Shown here in pieces: positions 40,906 through 49,834 of a stretch of DNA of 64,000 nt (position 1 is the first letter of the stretch; each line of letters begins with the position of its first letter). Location of the stretch: the NCBI RefSeq assembly GCF_024266705.1, contig NZ_CP100756.1, forward strand, positions 1,302,001-1,366,000. Direction: 5' to 3'. The stretch is from Natrinema gelatinilyticum. GTDB taxonomy: Archaea > Halobacteriota > Halobacteria > Halobacteriales > Natrialbaceae. Below the pieces are notes generated by a model that saw only the letters and a program-made list of their open reading frames with translations, did not search any database and was not told where the DNA came from. The position numbers and the translations under genes were made by a program.

Positions 40906-43554
40906 ATGAGCGACGCAGGATACGACCATGCGACGGTCGAGCGACGCTGGCAAGAGGCGTGGGACGACGCGAACGTCTACCGGACGCCCGACGACGTCGA
41001 CGATCCGACGTACGTCCTGGGGATGTACCCGTACCCGTCCGGCAAGCTCCACATGGGCCACGTCCGAAATTACACGATTACGGACGCGTACGCTCGCTAT
41101 CGCCGGATGCGTGGCGACGAGGTCCTCCACCCGATGGGGTGGGACGCGTTCGGCCTCCCGGCCGAGAACGCGGCAAAAGAGCGCGACACCAATCCCCGCG
41201 ACTGGACGTTCGACTGCATCGAGACGATGCGTGACCAGATGACCGCGATGGGGTTTGGCTACGACTGGGACCGAGAAATCGCGACCTGCACGCCGGAGTA
41301 CTACCAGTGGAACCAGTGGCTGTTCGAACGGTTCTACGAGGAGGATCTGGTCGAACGCCGCGACGCCGAAGTCAACTGGTGTCCCAACTGCGAGACCGTC
41401 CTCGCCGACGAACAAGTCGAGGGCGAGGACGAACTCTGCTGGCGCTGTGACACCCCCGTCGAGCAACGCGTCTTAGAGCAGTGGTTCCTGAAGATTACCG
41501 AGTACGCCGACGAACTGCTGGAAGCGATCGACGACCTCGAAGGATGGCCGAATTCGGTTCGGCAGATGCAGCGCAACTGGATCGGCCGCCAGCACGGGAC
41601 GGAACTCGAATTCGATATCGAGAACCACGGCTCGGTGGAGGCCTTCACGACCCGCGTCGACACGATATTCGGGGCGACGTTCTTCGCGCTCGCGCCGGAT
41701 CACCCGATCAGCGAGGAGTTGGCCGACCGAGACGACGCGGTCCACGAGTTCGTCGAACACGAGGCGGACCCGGAAGGCGACGAACCGAACGGCGTCGAGA
41801 CGGGCCTGACTGCGACGAATCCGGTCACCGGAGAGGAGATTCCCGTCTACGTCGCCGACTTCGTCCTCTCGGACGTCGGGACGGGCGCGCTGATGGCAGT
41901 GCCGGCCCACGACGAGCGCGATCACGCCTTCGCCGAGAAGAAGGGAATCGACATCAAACCCGTCATCGCTCCCGAACCCGACGGCGACGAAGAGCCGACC
42001 GCCCCCGACGTGAGCGAGGGCGCGTTCACCGACGACGGCGTCCTGATCAACTCCGACGAGTACAACGGGCTCGACAGCGAGACGGCCCGCGAACGACTGA
42101 CCGAGGACATCGAGAGCGCCGAGAAGGCCACCCAGTACCAACTGCGCGACTGGGGCATCTCCCGTCAGCGCTACTGGGGGACGCCGATTCCAGTCGTCCA
42201 CTGCGACGACTGCGGCCCCGTCATGGTTCCCACGTCCGAGTTGCCGGTTGAACTTCCCGAGTTCATCAACACGACCGGGAATCCGCTGGACGCCGCCGAG
42301 GAGTGGAAGCGGACGACCTGTCCCAACTGCGGCGGCGACGCCGTTCGCGAGACGGACACGATGGACACGTTCGTCGACTCGTCGTGGTACTTCCTGCGGT
42401 ACGTCTCGCCGGACGCGGATGACGCTCCTTTCGACCGCGAGCGGGCAAACGACTGGATGCCAGTCGACCAGTACGTCGGCGGCATCGAACACGCCGTGAT
42501 GCACCTGCTCTACTCGCGATTCTTCACGAAAGTACTGGCCGACCACGAGGGCTTAGCCCACCGCGAACCGTTCACGAACCTGCTCGCGCAGGGAATGGTT
42601 CAACTGGAGGGCGAAACGATGTCTAAATCGAAGGGAAACGTCGTCTCTCCCCAGCGGATCGTCGACGAGTATGGGGCGGATACCGCCCGCCTGTTCATGA
42701 TGCAGGCCGCCCAGCCGGAGCGTGACTTCGACTGGAGCGAGGAAGGCGTCAGGTCGACCAACGCCTTCCTGACTCGGCTCCAGGAGATGGTCGAAGCGTA
42801 CTGTGAGACCAAACCGGACGGCGACGACGACGCGATCGCGAGTTACGTCGACGGCGAAATCGATGCGGCGATCGCCATCGCGACCGGCGAGTACGACGAA
42901 TTGACGTTCGACAGGGCACTTCGCGAAACCCAGGATCTGACCCGGACGCTGCAGCAGTACGCCGACTACACCGACCCCTACGCCGACACGTACGAGCGCG
43001 GGTTGTCGGCGGTCGTCCGCCTGCTCGCGCCGGTCGTACCGCATCTGGCCGAAGAACTGTACGACGAACTCGGACGGGACGGGTTCGTCGCCGAGGCCGA
43101 CTGGCCGACGGCCGAGGTCGACCGCGATCGGGTCGCTAAGCGGCGCCGACTGGTCCAGAGCACTCGCGAGGACATCCGCGACATCGTCGAGGTCGCAGGG
43201 ATCGAGGACCCGAACGCCATCGACGTCGCCGTTGCCCCGGACTGGAAGTACGACGCCCTCGAAATCGCCATCGAGAGCGACGCCGACAATCTGATCGGCG
43301 AACTCATGGGCGAATCCCACATCCGCGAGCACGGCGACGCCGCGGCCAGCTACGGGCAGGACCTCCAGACCGAGCGCGAGGCCCTGACGATGACGCTCGA
43401 GTCGGACGACGAATACGAAACCCTTGAGTCGGCCGCGTGGTTGATCGAACGCGAGTTCGACGCGCCGGTTCACGTCGTCAGCGCCGACGAGGCAGACGAC
43501 GACCTTCTCACGAACGCCGAACCCGGTCGCCCGGCAATCGAAATCGACGACTGA
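40906..43554 (+). CDS. leuS: leucine--tRNA ligase, bacterial type
   Basis: An 882-aa class I synthetase. The HIGH motif is KLHMGHVRNY and the second signature is MSKSKGN. A zinc-like Cys cluster (NWCPNCETVL, CWRCDTP) and a CP1 editing insert (TTRVDTIFGATFFALAPDHP) are present. Its length, the MYPYPSG start of the core and its residue pattern are bacterial; haloarchaeal LeuRS is known to be of bacterial origin. The frame is open 182 codons upstream over the antisense of the SDR gene, so ATG 40906 (MSDAGYDHATVERRW) is taken as start. Confidence 0.95.
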   Translation: MSDAGYDHATVERRWQEAWDDANVYRTPDDVDDPTYVLGMYPYPSGKLHMGHVRNYTITDAYARYRRMRGDEVLHPMGWDAFGLPAENAAKERDTNPRDWTFDCIETMRDQMTAMGFGYDWDREIATCTPEYYQWNQWLFERFYEEDLVERRDAEVNWCPNCETVLADEQVEGEDELCWRCDTPVEQRVLEQWFLKITEYADELLEAIDDLEGWPNSVRQMQRNWIGRQHGTELEFDIENHGSVEAFTTRVDTIFGATFFALAPDHPISEELADRDDAVHEFVEHEADPEGDEPNGVETGLTATNPVTGEEIPVYVADFVLSDVGTGALMAVPAHDERDHAFAEKKGIDIKPVIAPEPDGDEEPTAPDVSEGAFTDDGVLINSDEYNGLDSETARERLTEDIESAEKATQYQLRDWGISRQRYWGTPIPVVHCDDCGPVMVPTSELPVELPEFINTTGNPLDAAEEWKRTTCPNCGGDAVRETDTMDTFVDSSWYFLRYVSPDADDAPFDRERANDWMPVDQYVGGIEHAVMHLLYSRFFTKVLADHEGLAHREPFTNLLAQGMVQLEGETMSKSKGNVVSPQRIVDEYGADTARLFMMQAAQPERDFDWSEEGVRSTNAFLTRLQEMVEAYCETKPDGDDDAIASYVDGEIDAAIAIATGEYDELTFDRALRETQDLTRTLQQYADYTDPYADTYERGLSAVVRLLAPVVPHLAEELYDELGRDGFVAEADWPTAEVDRDRVAKRRRLVQSTREDIRDIVEVAGIEDPNAIDVAVAPDWKYDALEIAIESDADNLIGELMGESHIREHGDAAASYGQDLQTEREALTMTLESDDEYETLESAAWLIEREFDAPVHVVSADEADDDLLTNAEPGRPAIEIDD

Positions 43555-43617
43555 CGGCTCACTGCCGAGCCTCGAGACTGGCGACGAGACGGTCCGTGCA
43601 GCGAGTGACCGTGACTG

Positions 43618-43698
43618 ATACGGTCTGCTGTACCGCTTTACCGGTGTAACCACGACCCTCCTGCGGTTGCACCGGTAATGACGTACCGTAGTCCGTAT
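43618..43698 (+). repeat. 81-nt palindromic repeat, copy 3 (tip inverted)
   Basis: Arms match copy 1 in direct orientation (ATACGGTCTGCTGTACCG and GTAGTCCGTAT), but the central tip reads ACGACCCTCCTGC, which is the reverse complement of the tip of the other copies (GCAGGACGGTCGC) with two changes. The inner stem CCGGTGTAACC/GGTTGCACCGG pairs over 11 positions. Lies 63 nt after the leuS stop. Confidence 0.85.
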
Positions 43699-43699
43699 G

Positions 43700-43946
43700 A
43701 GTGGATCGTGTGAGCGATCGGGTTCTGACTACACAGTACGGGTGATTAGAGGGGTCACTCGTCGGTGTCTGGACCTCGACCTGCACGCGATCAGCAATAC
43801 TCACGACAATCAGTTATGGGTACTGAACACTGATACTGACAATTTTCAGGATACTCAATTCAACCAAAACATTCAATTATGCTGAAAAAACAGTAAAAGG
43901 GAAGCACTGGGCAGTCCCAACCTGTTCGAACCACCCGTGTGATAAT
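43700..43946 (+). promoter_or_regulatory. AT-rich region upstream of transducer/opsin operon
   Basis: About 250 nt that are far richer in A and T than the flanking genes, especially 43790-43905 with runs such as AATTTTCAGG, AATTCAACC and AAAAAACAG. No gene is seen. It probably carries the promoter; a likely TATA element is TCAATTATGC near 43872-43881. AT-rich upstream regions are a known feature of bop-type promoters. Confidence 0.5.
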
Positions 43947-46202
43947 ATGCCATTGGATTATACTATCCCAGACCGACTCAGAGAAACGTATAGTATAAAG
44001 ATAGGGGTCATCTTCGTAGTTGGTATCGCAACGACAATTCTCGTCGCCGCGCTATTTTTCAGCTATGTCTCCAGCGCGGTGGGCCCGGCTGTGGAGGGTC
44101 AGTTCATCGATCAAACTGACGACCATAGCGACGTCGCGGCGGCCTGGCTCGAGATGAACGCGGAGACGGCGTCGGGGCTCGCGACTGATGCAACGATCAC
44201 GGGGGGAACGAGCGCAGAAATCAACGAACGGCTCGTGACGGCACAGTCAGCTCGGGAGGATCGGATCGTCGAAATACACTATCTCGGCAGTGACGGAACC
44301 GTCTTTGCGAGCACCGGGAACGGAACGAACGGCCAAAATTTCTTCGAGATTACCGGTATCGACGGCAGAATCGACGGTCCGAGCAGTTCCCATCAGGGAC
44401 TGACGACCAACGAAACGGTCATCACGTTCGTTACCCGCGTCGAACGTACCGATGGGAGTCTGCGGTACGTGGCCGTCTCAGCCCCCGTCGACAGATTCGC
44501 CTCGGTCCTTCAGACGGACGAATCCAGCCGAACGATCGTCACCAACGCCGACGGCGAATCGATCGCGACGGTCGGCGAGAAAGCAGCGGTCGGCGACGAG
44601 GCAGTCCTCGCTGCGGTCTCGCCGAGTTCGGACGACGTCGACACCGGCATCCCCGACGGGATCGACACGGAGTACGCGGCGACGTCGGCGACGATCGACG
44701 TCGGCGACAGGTCGTTCACGGTCACGACGTACGATACCGCGGCGTCAGTCTACGGGCCACAAAAGGCCGCCTCATCGGCGTTGCTCGCCCTACTATTTAT
44801 TTTCGTCCTCCATCTCGGGCTCGTCGGAATCGTCCTCGGCGGCAACATCTCCCTCAATCTTCGCCGGCTTGCGAACAAAGCCGAACGAATGGGGGAGGGC
44901 GATCTCACGGTCGACCTCGAGACCGACCGGATCGACGAGGTCGGAATCCTGTACGGATCGTTCGCAACTATGCGGGACTCGCTCAAAGCCACACTTGACG
45001 ATCTAGAAGAACAACGCGAACGCGCACGCGATGCCCAGCGACAGACCGAACAGCACAATCGCGAACTCGTGGCCGAAGCAGAACGGTACAGCGAGGTCAT
45101 GTCGGCGTGTGCCGGCGGTGACCTCGAGCGCCGTCTCGAGCCCGAAACGGATCACGATGCAATGGTGTCGATCGCTCAGGCGTTCAACGAGATGATCGAG
45201 GACCTCGAGACGGCGGTCGCACAGGTCAAAACGATCTCTACAGACGTCGCCAGAACGAGCACCGAGGTCCAGACGAGTTCCGACGAGATTCGGCGGGCGA
45301 GCGCGGAAGTCACCACGTCGGTCCAAGAGATTTCGAACGGGTCCGCCAAACAGGCGGAGGACCTGTCCGTTGCGACGTCAGAAGTCAAAGAGATGTCCGC
45401 GACTGTCGAGGAGGTCGCCGCCGCGACGAGCAACATCGCTAAACAATCCAATCAGGTCGACGAACTGGCGACGGACGGCCAGCAGGCGGCCGAGAAAACG
45501 ACGATCGAAATGCACACGGCGAGCGAACAGACGGAAGCCGTCGCAGAGACGATCCGCGCACTGGACGAAGAAGCGGACCAGATCCAGGAGATCGTCGAAC
45601 TGATCGACGAGATCGCCGGCCAGACCAATATGCTCGCGTTGAACGCGGCCATCGAGTCATCGCGATCGCAAAGTGCCGCGAGCGAAGGCGGCGGCTTCCA
45701 GGCCGTCGCCGACGAGGTCAAGGAACTCGCGACACAGACGCAAGCGGCGGTCGAAGACGTCGAAACCATGATCGAATCGATACAACGACGGGCGACGAAA
45801 AGCGCGACGCAGATCGAGGAAACCGAAGCGGTGATCGGATCGGCGACCGAGGGGGTCGACGATCTCACGCGAAAGCTCGACCGGATCGCAACGGAAATTG
45901 AGCAAGTGGCTGCGGGGGTCGAGGAGATCGATCAGGCGACCGACGAGCAGGCCGGGTCAGCCGAGGAACTGGCGACGATCGTTCAGAACGTCGCGAGCGT
46001 CGCCGACGAGACGACCTCGCAGGCCCAGCAGGTCGCCGCTGCCGCTGAGGAGACGACCGCGACGATCAGCGACGTCTCGTCCGAAGCGACGCGACTCGAC
46101 GAGCGGGCGACGGATCTCGCGACTGCCGTCGACGAGTTTACCGTCACGGTGTCGCCGGACGATCCGACGACCGCGGCGGTCTGGGACGGTGATTCGCAAT
46201 GA
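43947..46202 (+). CDS. halobacterial transducer (methyl-accepting chemotaxis protein), opsin-linked
   Basis: A 751-aa membrane signal transducer. TM1 is at about 17-41, followed by an extracellular domain of about 230 residues (42-272), TM2 at about 274-298 (ALLALLFIFVLHLGLVGIVL), a HAMP linker (about 299-350, with RMGEGDLTVDLE), a second linker repeat near 378-425 (SACAGGDLERRLEP) and a long coiled-coil methyl-accepting/CheW-binding domain whose hairpin tip is EIAGQTNMLALNAAIESSR (555-573). The stop overlaps the opsin start by ATGA, exactly the order of htr-sop operons. The large external domain suggests it also binds a ligand outside. The tip has a short Gln/Ser/Ala/Gly insert after SSR. 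Confidence 0.92.
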   Translation: MPLDYTIPDRLRETYSIKIGVIFVVGIATTILVAALFFSYVSSAVGPAVEGQFIDQTDDHSDVAAAWLEMNAETASGLATDATITGGTSAEINERLVTAQSAREDRIVEIHYLGSDGTVFASTGNGTNGQNFFEITGIDGRIDGPSSSHQGLTTNETVITFVTRVERTDGSLRYVAVSAPVDRFASVLQTDESSRTIVTNADGESIATVGEKAAVGDEAVLAAVSPSSDDVDTGIPDGIDTEYAATSATIDVGDRSFTVTTYDTAASVYGPQKAASSALLALLFIFVLHLGLVGIVLGGNISLNLRRLANKAERMGEGDLTVDLETDRIDEVGILYGSFATMRDSLKATLDDLEEQRERARDAQRQTEQHNRELVAEAERYSEVMSACAGGDLERRLEPETDHDAMVSIAQAFNEMIEDLETAVAQVKTISTDVARTSTEVQTSSDEIRRASAEVTTSVQEISNGSAKQAEDLSVATSEVKEMSATVEEVAAATSNIAKQSNQVDELATDGQQAAEKTTIEMHTASEQTEAVAETIRALDEEADQIQEIVELIDEIAGQTNMLALNAAIESSRSQSAASEGGGFQAVADEVKELATQTQAAVEDVETMIESIQRRATKSATQIEETEAVIGSATEGVDDLTRKLDRIATEIEQVAAGVEEIDQATDEQAGSAEELATIVQNVASVADETTSQAQQVAAAAEETTATISDVSSEATRLDERATDLATAVDEFTVTVSPDDPTTAAVWDGDSQ

Positions 46203-46963
46203 TTCCCGCGGAAACGCTCTACCGGATCACGTTCTACGCGATGGCGGTGGTAACCGGGTTCTTCCTGCTCTGGGTCTCGCGGTTTCCCGAGGGGAAGCGA
46301 CGGTACTACCTCCCGATTCCGCTCATGTGCGGGATACTGTCGCTCGCGTACTTCGGCATGTCCACACAACAGTTTTTCGTGACGACCCCGACCGGGCAAC
46401 CGGTTCAGGTGAGTCGATACATCGAATATTACACCGTGGGACCGATGATGGTTACCATCACGTGCATGGTCGCCGGTGCAACGCGCCGACAGTTGATCGC
46501 CACCAACGCCGTCATGGTGTCGTGGACGAGCGCCTCGGTCGCCGGTTACTTGCTCACGGAACCGGCGGTATACGTGGCAAATATCGCTAATTTCGCACTC
46601 CTGGGCTTGCTCGCGTATATCCTGATCTGGCCGATCACGCGCCAATCGGGCAAACAGGGTGGCGAGCGCGTCCTGCTCTACGGCAAACTGCGAAACCTGC
46701 TGTTGTTGCTCTTCGGAGGCTACCTCGTCATCGGCCTCCTGTCGCGGCAGGGCTTCGGACTGCTCGACGCCTTCAGCGGAATCTTCCTCGGGAGCTACAT
46801 CGACGCTCTCACTCGAATCGGGTTCGGCGTGCTGGTGCTCCGAGCGACTGACGCGACCGACCAACTCATCGCCGAAATCGAATCGGACGACGCGGGCGAC
46901 GGTGGATCCGGCGGCGTCACCTTAGAGAAGGTCGACGAATCGCCGGTCGACCCAGCCGACTGA
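46199..46963 (+). CDS. lysine-less microbial rhodopsin (sensory-rhodopsin-like)
   Basis: A 254-aa seven-helix protein homologous to bacteriorhodopsin and sensory rhodopsins. Helix C has R73-Y74-I75-E76 (bacteriorhodopsin R82-Y83-A84-D85), helix F has LRN at 164-166 and F172/Y175 for W182/Y185, and helix G reads D202-ALT-R206-IGFG against D212-VSA-K216-VGFG. The retinal Schiff-base lysine is therefore Arg; codon 206 (46814-46816) is CGA. No other lysine lies in helix G. The counterion D85 is Glu. It overlaps the transducer gene by four bases, so the two should form one complex. Without the lysine, covalent retinal binding is not expected. Acidic C-terminal tail (225-254). Confidence 0.93.
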   Translation: MIPAETLYRITFYAMAVVTGFFLLWVSRFPEGKRRYYLPIPLMCGILSLAYFGMSTQQFFVTTPTGQPVQVSRYIEYYTVGPMMVTITCMVAGATRRQLIATNAVMVSWTSASVAGYLLTEPAVYVANIANFALLGLLAYILIWPITRQSGKQGGERVLLYGKLRNLLLLLFGGYLVIGLLSRQGFGLLDAFSGIFLGSYIDALTRIGFGVLVLRATDATDQLIAEIESDDAGDGGSGGVTLEKVDESPVDPAD

Positions 46964-47087
46964 GGACTGCCGTCGGACGCGACGACGCCCCGCGAACGAC
47001 GGAACCACCACCGGATTTGACAGCTGTCTATCCATTATATACGTCAGTACGTCGTACGGTTTTCCACAGTATTTGTTGATTTAGAGG

Positions 47088-47846
47088 ATGAACGAACAAC
47101 GTACGGATTCGCTTCGGTGGACGGTGGCAGGTGAGTCGTCGTCGAACGCCACGCACATCCTATCCATGACATGGCGCGACGGATTATTCGCACACTGGCC
47201 GGTCGACCCAGACGATCTCCGGCCGCATATCCCAGGGCAATTGACCCTCGAGACGCGGGACGGACAGGCCTGGGTGAGCGCTCTCCCGTTCGTCCTGACG
47301 AACGTCGGATTGCGGGGGACGCCGTCGATAACGCGGCTGGCATTCGCGGGACTCGGCGTTCGAACCTACGTCCGATATCGGGGCGAGAGAGGCGTCTATT
47401 TTTTCAGTATCGATATCGGGAACTCGCGGATTGCGTCGGCCGTCGGTCGGGCGACGAGACTCCCCGTCTCCCATGCCCAGATGCGAGTCGGCGCGACCGA
47501 AGACAATCACGTCGTGTTCTCGTGCGAACGGCGGAGACGAGATGCCGACGTCCCCACCAGGTTCGTCGCGGCCTACCGTCCCGACGGCGAGACGTTCACT
47601 GCCAGACCGAACACGCTCGAGTACTGGCTCACTGCGCGCCGACGGTTCTACGGGTGGACCGGGAGCGGCATCGTGCGCGGCGTGATCGCACACGATCCGT
47701 GGCCGCTCCAACCGGCCGCTGCGACGATCCACAAGAACACGATGTTCGAGACCAACGGCCTCCCGGCGCCGACCGGGGGCCCGGTCGTTCACTACGCCGA
47801 CGAACTATCGATGACCGGCTCGGTGCCGCGTCGAATCAGAACGTAA
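47088..47846 (+). CDS. DUF2071 (YqjF-type) protein
   Basis: A 252-aa soluble protein of the DUF2071 family: early motif WRDGLFAHWPVDPDDLRPHI, then DGQAWVSALPFVLTNV, VRTYVRYRGERGVYFFSIDI and LEYWLTARRRFYGW. An acetoacetate-decarboxylase-like fold is known for this family, but no activity is established. Its promoter may be the TTATATACG at 47035-47043. No functional link to the opsin operon 124 nt upstream is evident. Confidence 0.9.
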   Translation: MNEQRTDSLRWTVAGESSSNATHILSMTWRDGLFAHWPVDPDDLRPHIPGQLTLETRDGQAWVSALPFVLTNVGLRGTPSITRLAFAGLGVRTYVRYRGERGVYFFSIDIGNSRIASAVGRATRLPVSHAQMRVGATEDNHVVFSCERRRRDADVPTRFVAAYRPDGETFTARPNTLEYWLTARRRFYGWTGSGIVRGVIAHDPWPLQPAAATIHKNTMFETNGLPAPTGGPVVHYADELSMTGSVPRRIRT

Positions 47847-47921
47847 CTGTGATCGGTACTCGAGCTGTGTCTCCGCGTCGACGGTCGACGGCCGGAGTCG
47901 GGACCGAACCACAGACGGGAA

Positions 47922-48914
47922 TTACTGGCCGGTATCGATAATCGCGAACTCGTAGCCAGCGTCTTCCTCTCGGGCGGTTTCGTACACGACACGAGCGGCC
48001 GCGACGTCCTGGATCGCGAGTCCGGTCGAGTCGAAGACGGTGATGCCGGTGTCGTCCGTTCGACCCGCTTTCGAACCCACGACCAGTTCGCCGATTTCGC
48101 CGTAGATGTCCGCATCGGTCAGCGTTCCCGCACGGTAGGGGACGTTGATCTCGCCCGAATGGGTACACTGCTCGTGGTCGTCGATGACGATCGTCGCCGC
48201 CTCGAGCACCTCGTCGGCCAGTTCGTGTTTCCCCTCGGCATCCGCCCCGATGGCGTTGACGTGCGTGTGATCGCCGACGGCCTCGCGGCCCACGATCGGC
48301 TCCCTGACGGGCGTCACCGTCGACAGAACGTCGCAATGTCCGGCCTCGGAAATCGAACCGTCGCGGACGTCGAACCGGTCCTCGAAGGCTTCGACGAACC
48401 GCGTCACCCGCTCGTCGTCAGGATCCGAGACGACGACCGTCTCGATCGGGCGCACCTCGCTGATCGCCTCGAGTTGTGTGTAGGACTGGACGCCGGCCCC
48501 GACGAGTCCAAGGCTCGAGGCGGCCTCGACGGCCAGGTGGTTGGTCGCGACGGCGGCCGCCGCGCCGGTTCGTTTCATCGTGAGGGCCGTGCCGTCCATG
48601 ATCGAAAGCGGGAACGCGGTCTCGGGGTCGGAGTAGATCATCGTTCCCAGGACCGTTGGCAGGTCGTGATCGGCGGGATTGTCCGGATGGACGTTGACCC
48701 ACTTTACCCCGGCGGCATCCCACTCGCCAGTATCGAGGTACGCGGGCATCGAGCGGAAGTCGCCGTTGTACTGCGGCAGGTCGATGTACGATTTTGCGGG
48801 CATCTGCGTCGTGCCGTTCTCGAAGGCCGCGAATGCCCGTTCGACCGCTTCGATGACGCGAGTGAGTCGTGCGTGCTCGTCGACGTCGTCGCTATCCAGA
48901 AGGAGCGTGTTCAT
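47922..48914 (-). CDS. ornithine cyclodeaminase/mu-crystallin family protein (alanine dehydrogenase-like)
   Basis: A 330-aa NAD(P)-dependent enzyme of the OCD family. An N-terminal substrate part has KSYIDLPQYNGDFRSMPAYL and GVKWVNVHPDNPADH; the Rossmann fold has LGLVGAGVQSYTQLEAI (GxGxxS instead of the more usual GxGxQA), and later segments THVNAIGADAEGKHEL and VFDSTGLAIQD are family hallmarks. Archaeal members include alanine dehydrogenase and true ornithine cyclodeaminases; which applies here is undecided. Confidence 0.9.
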   Translation of the reverse strand: MNTLLLDSDDVDEHARLTRVIEAVERAFAAFENGTTQMPAKSYIDLPQYNGDFRSMPAYLDTGEWDAAGVKWVNVHPDNPADHDLPTVLGTMIYSDPETAFPLSIMDGTALTMKRTGAAAAVATNHLAVEAASSLGLVGAGVQSYTQLEAISEVRPIETVVVSDPDDERVTRFVEAFEDRFDVRDGSISEAGHCDVLSTVTPVREPIVGREAVGDHTHVNAIGADAEGKHELADEVLEAATIVIDDHEQCTHSGEINVPYRAGTLTDADIYGEIGELVVGSKAGRTDDTGITVFDSTGLAIQDVAAARVVYETAREEDAGYEFAIIDTGQ

Positions 48915-49834
48915 AGTGGCGAATATTGCGGGAACCTACTTAATTTGTCGTGAATCAGTGCAACGGTCGCGATACCAACGGCTACGCGTGCGGTGATGAA
49001 ACGAGTACGGAGTACGATCGGAAGTCTCGTCCGGAAGTGACAGTGACTGATACGGTCTGCTGTACCGATGTACCGGTGCATCCGCAGGACGGTCGCGGTT
49101 GCACCGGCAATGACGTACAGTATTCCGTATGAGACCGACAGTTCCAACGATCGCGGTACTGTCGAGGCGACCAGGAGCGCACCGCCCCACCCGAAGCGGC
49201 GGACGGTCCGCTACGTGGAACTGGAGGAGCGACACCGTGTAGCGGCAGGTGGTCGGCTACACTACCCGACGAGACACTCGAGATCCGCGCCCCGCTTGAG
49301 TACATCACCGTCCAGATAGTCCTCGGTGGCCGCTCCGACGGTGTCGCCCACGTCGCGTTTTCTATCGGCGTCGTTTGTATCGACACTCACTGGTAGTGAC
49401 ACAAAACGAGTGTTGCGCGTCCGGATCCCAGGAGATATGGGCGTTCCAGTTGGGAGGGGCACAATCACGGCCGTTCTCGAGTATGGCGGAACGAACGGTG
49501 AGAGCAACCAGTGAGAATCGCGTTCACAGGTACCGTCGAAAAAGGAATATAACGTGAGCAGACTTCGTGGTCAACCGCTTGCCGACCTCATCCAGTGTCG
49601 AGCAACGGTGAGCGAGCGGTTCGAAGAAACCGAGCGATGCCGTTTACTGGGCGCGGCGTGTGACACCGCGCTCGGGTCAACGAGCGACCGGCGGGAGCGA
49701 GGAGGCATTTATACTGAATTATGCCGCGGGCCAGCTTCACTAGCTCGCAGAGCAAACTGTAGTTTCGCATCGCGAGTCTCTTCGTTCCCCGCTCGTGTTC
49801 GGAGGTTCCGCTTGCTATGCTCTCCGAACCTCGC
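48915..49834. other. 920-nt intergenic region with repeat copy 4
   Basis: No convincing gene. It contains the 81-nt repeat at 49050-49130. A minus-strand frame at 49262-49507 ends RDVGDTVGAATEDYLDGDVL and could be the remnant C-terminus of an unidentified protein, but has no clear start or family. The rest has short overlapping frames only. Confidence 0.5.
49050..49130 (+). repeat. 81-nt palindromic repeat, copy 4
   Basis: Begins ATACGGTCTGCTGTACCGAT and ends GTACAGTATTCCGTAT, differing from copy 1 at only four positions. The inner stem CCGGTGCA/TGCACCGG and the tip GCAGGACGGTCGC are the same as in copy 1. Confidence 0.85.

Noticed and set aside
41473..43653. Two frames of over 350 codons on the minus strand
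   Set aside because: Antisense shadows of leuS; the plus-strand synthetase motifs are unambiguous.
20273..49130. The four 81-nt repeats as a CRISPR array
   Set aside because: They are thousands of bases apart, occur in both orientations and have no regular spacers.
49262..49507. Minus-strand frame ending in RDVGDTVGAATEDYLDG
   Set aside because: The end looks protein-like, but the first half does not and no family is recognised; it may be a gene remnant but is not supported as a gene.
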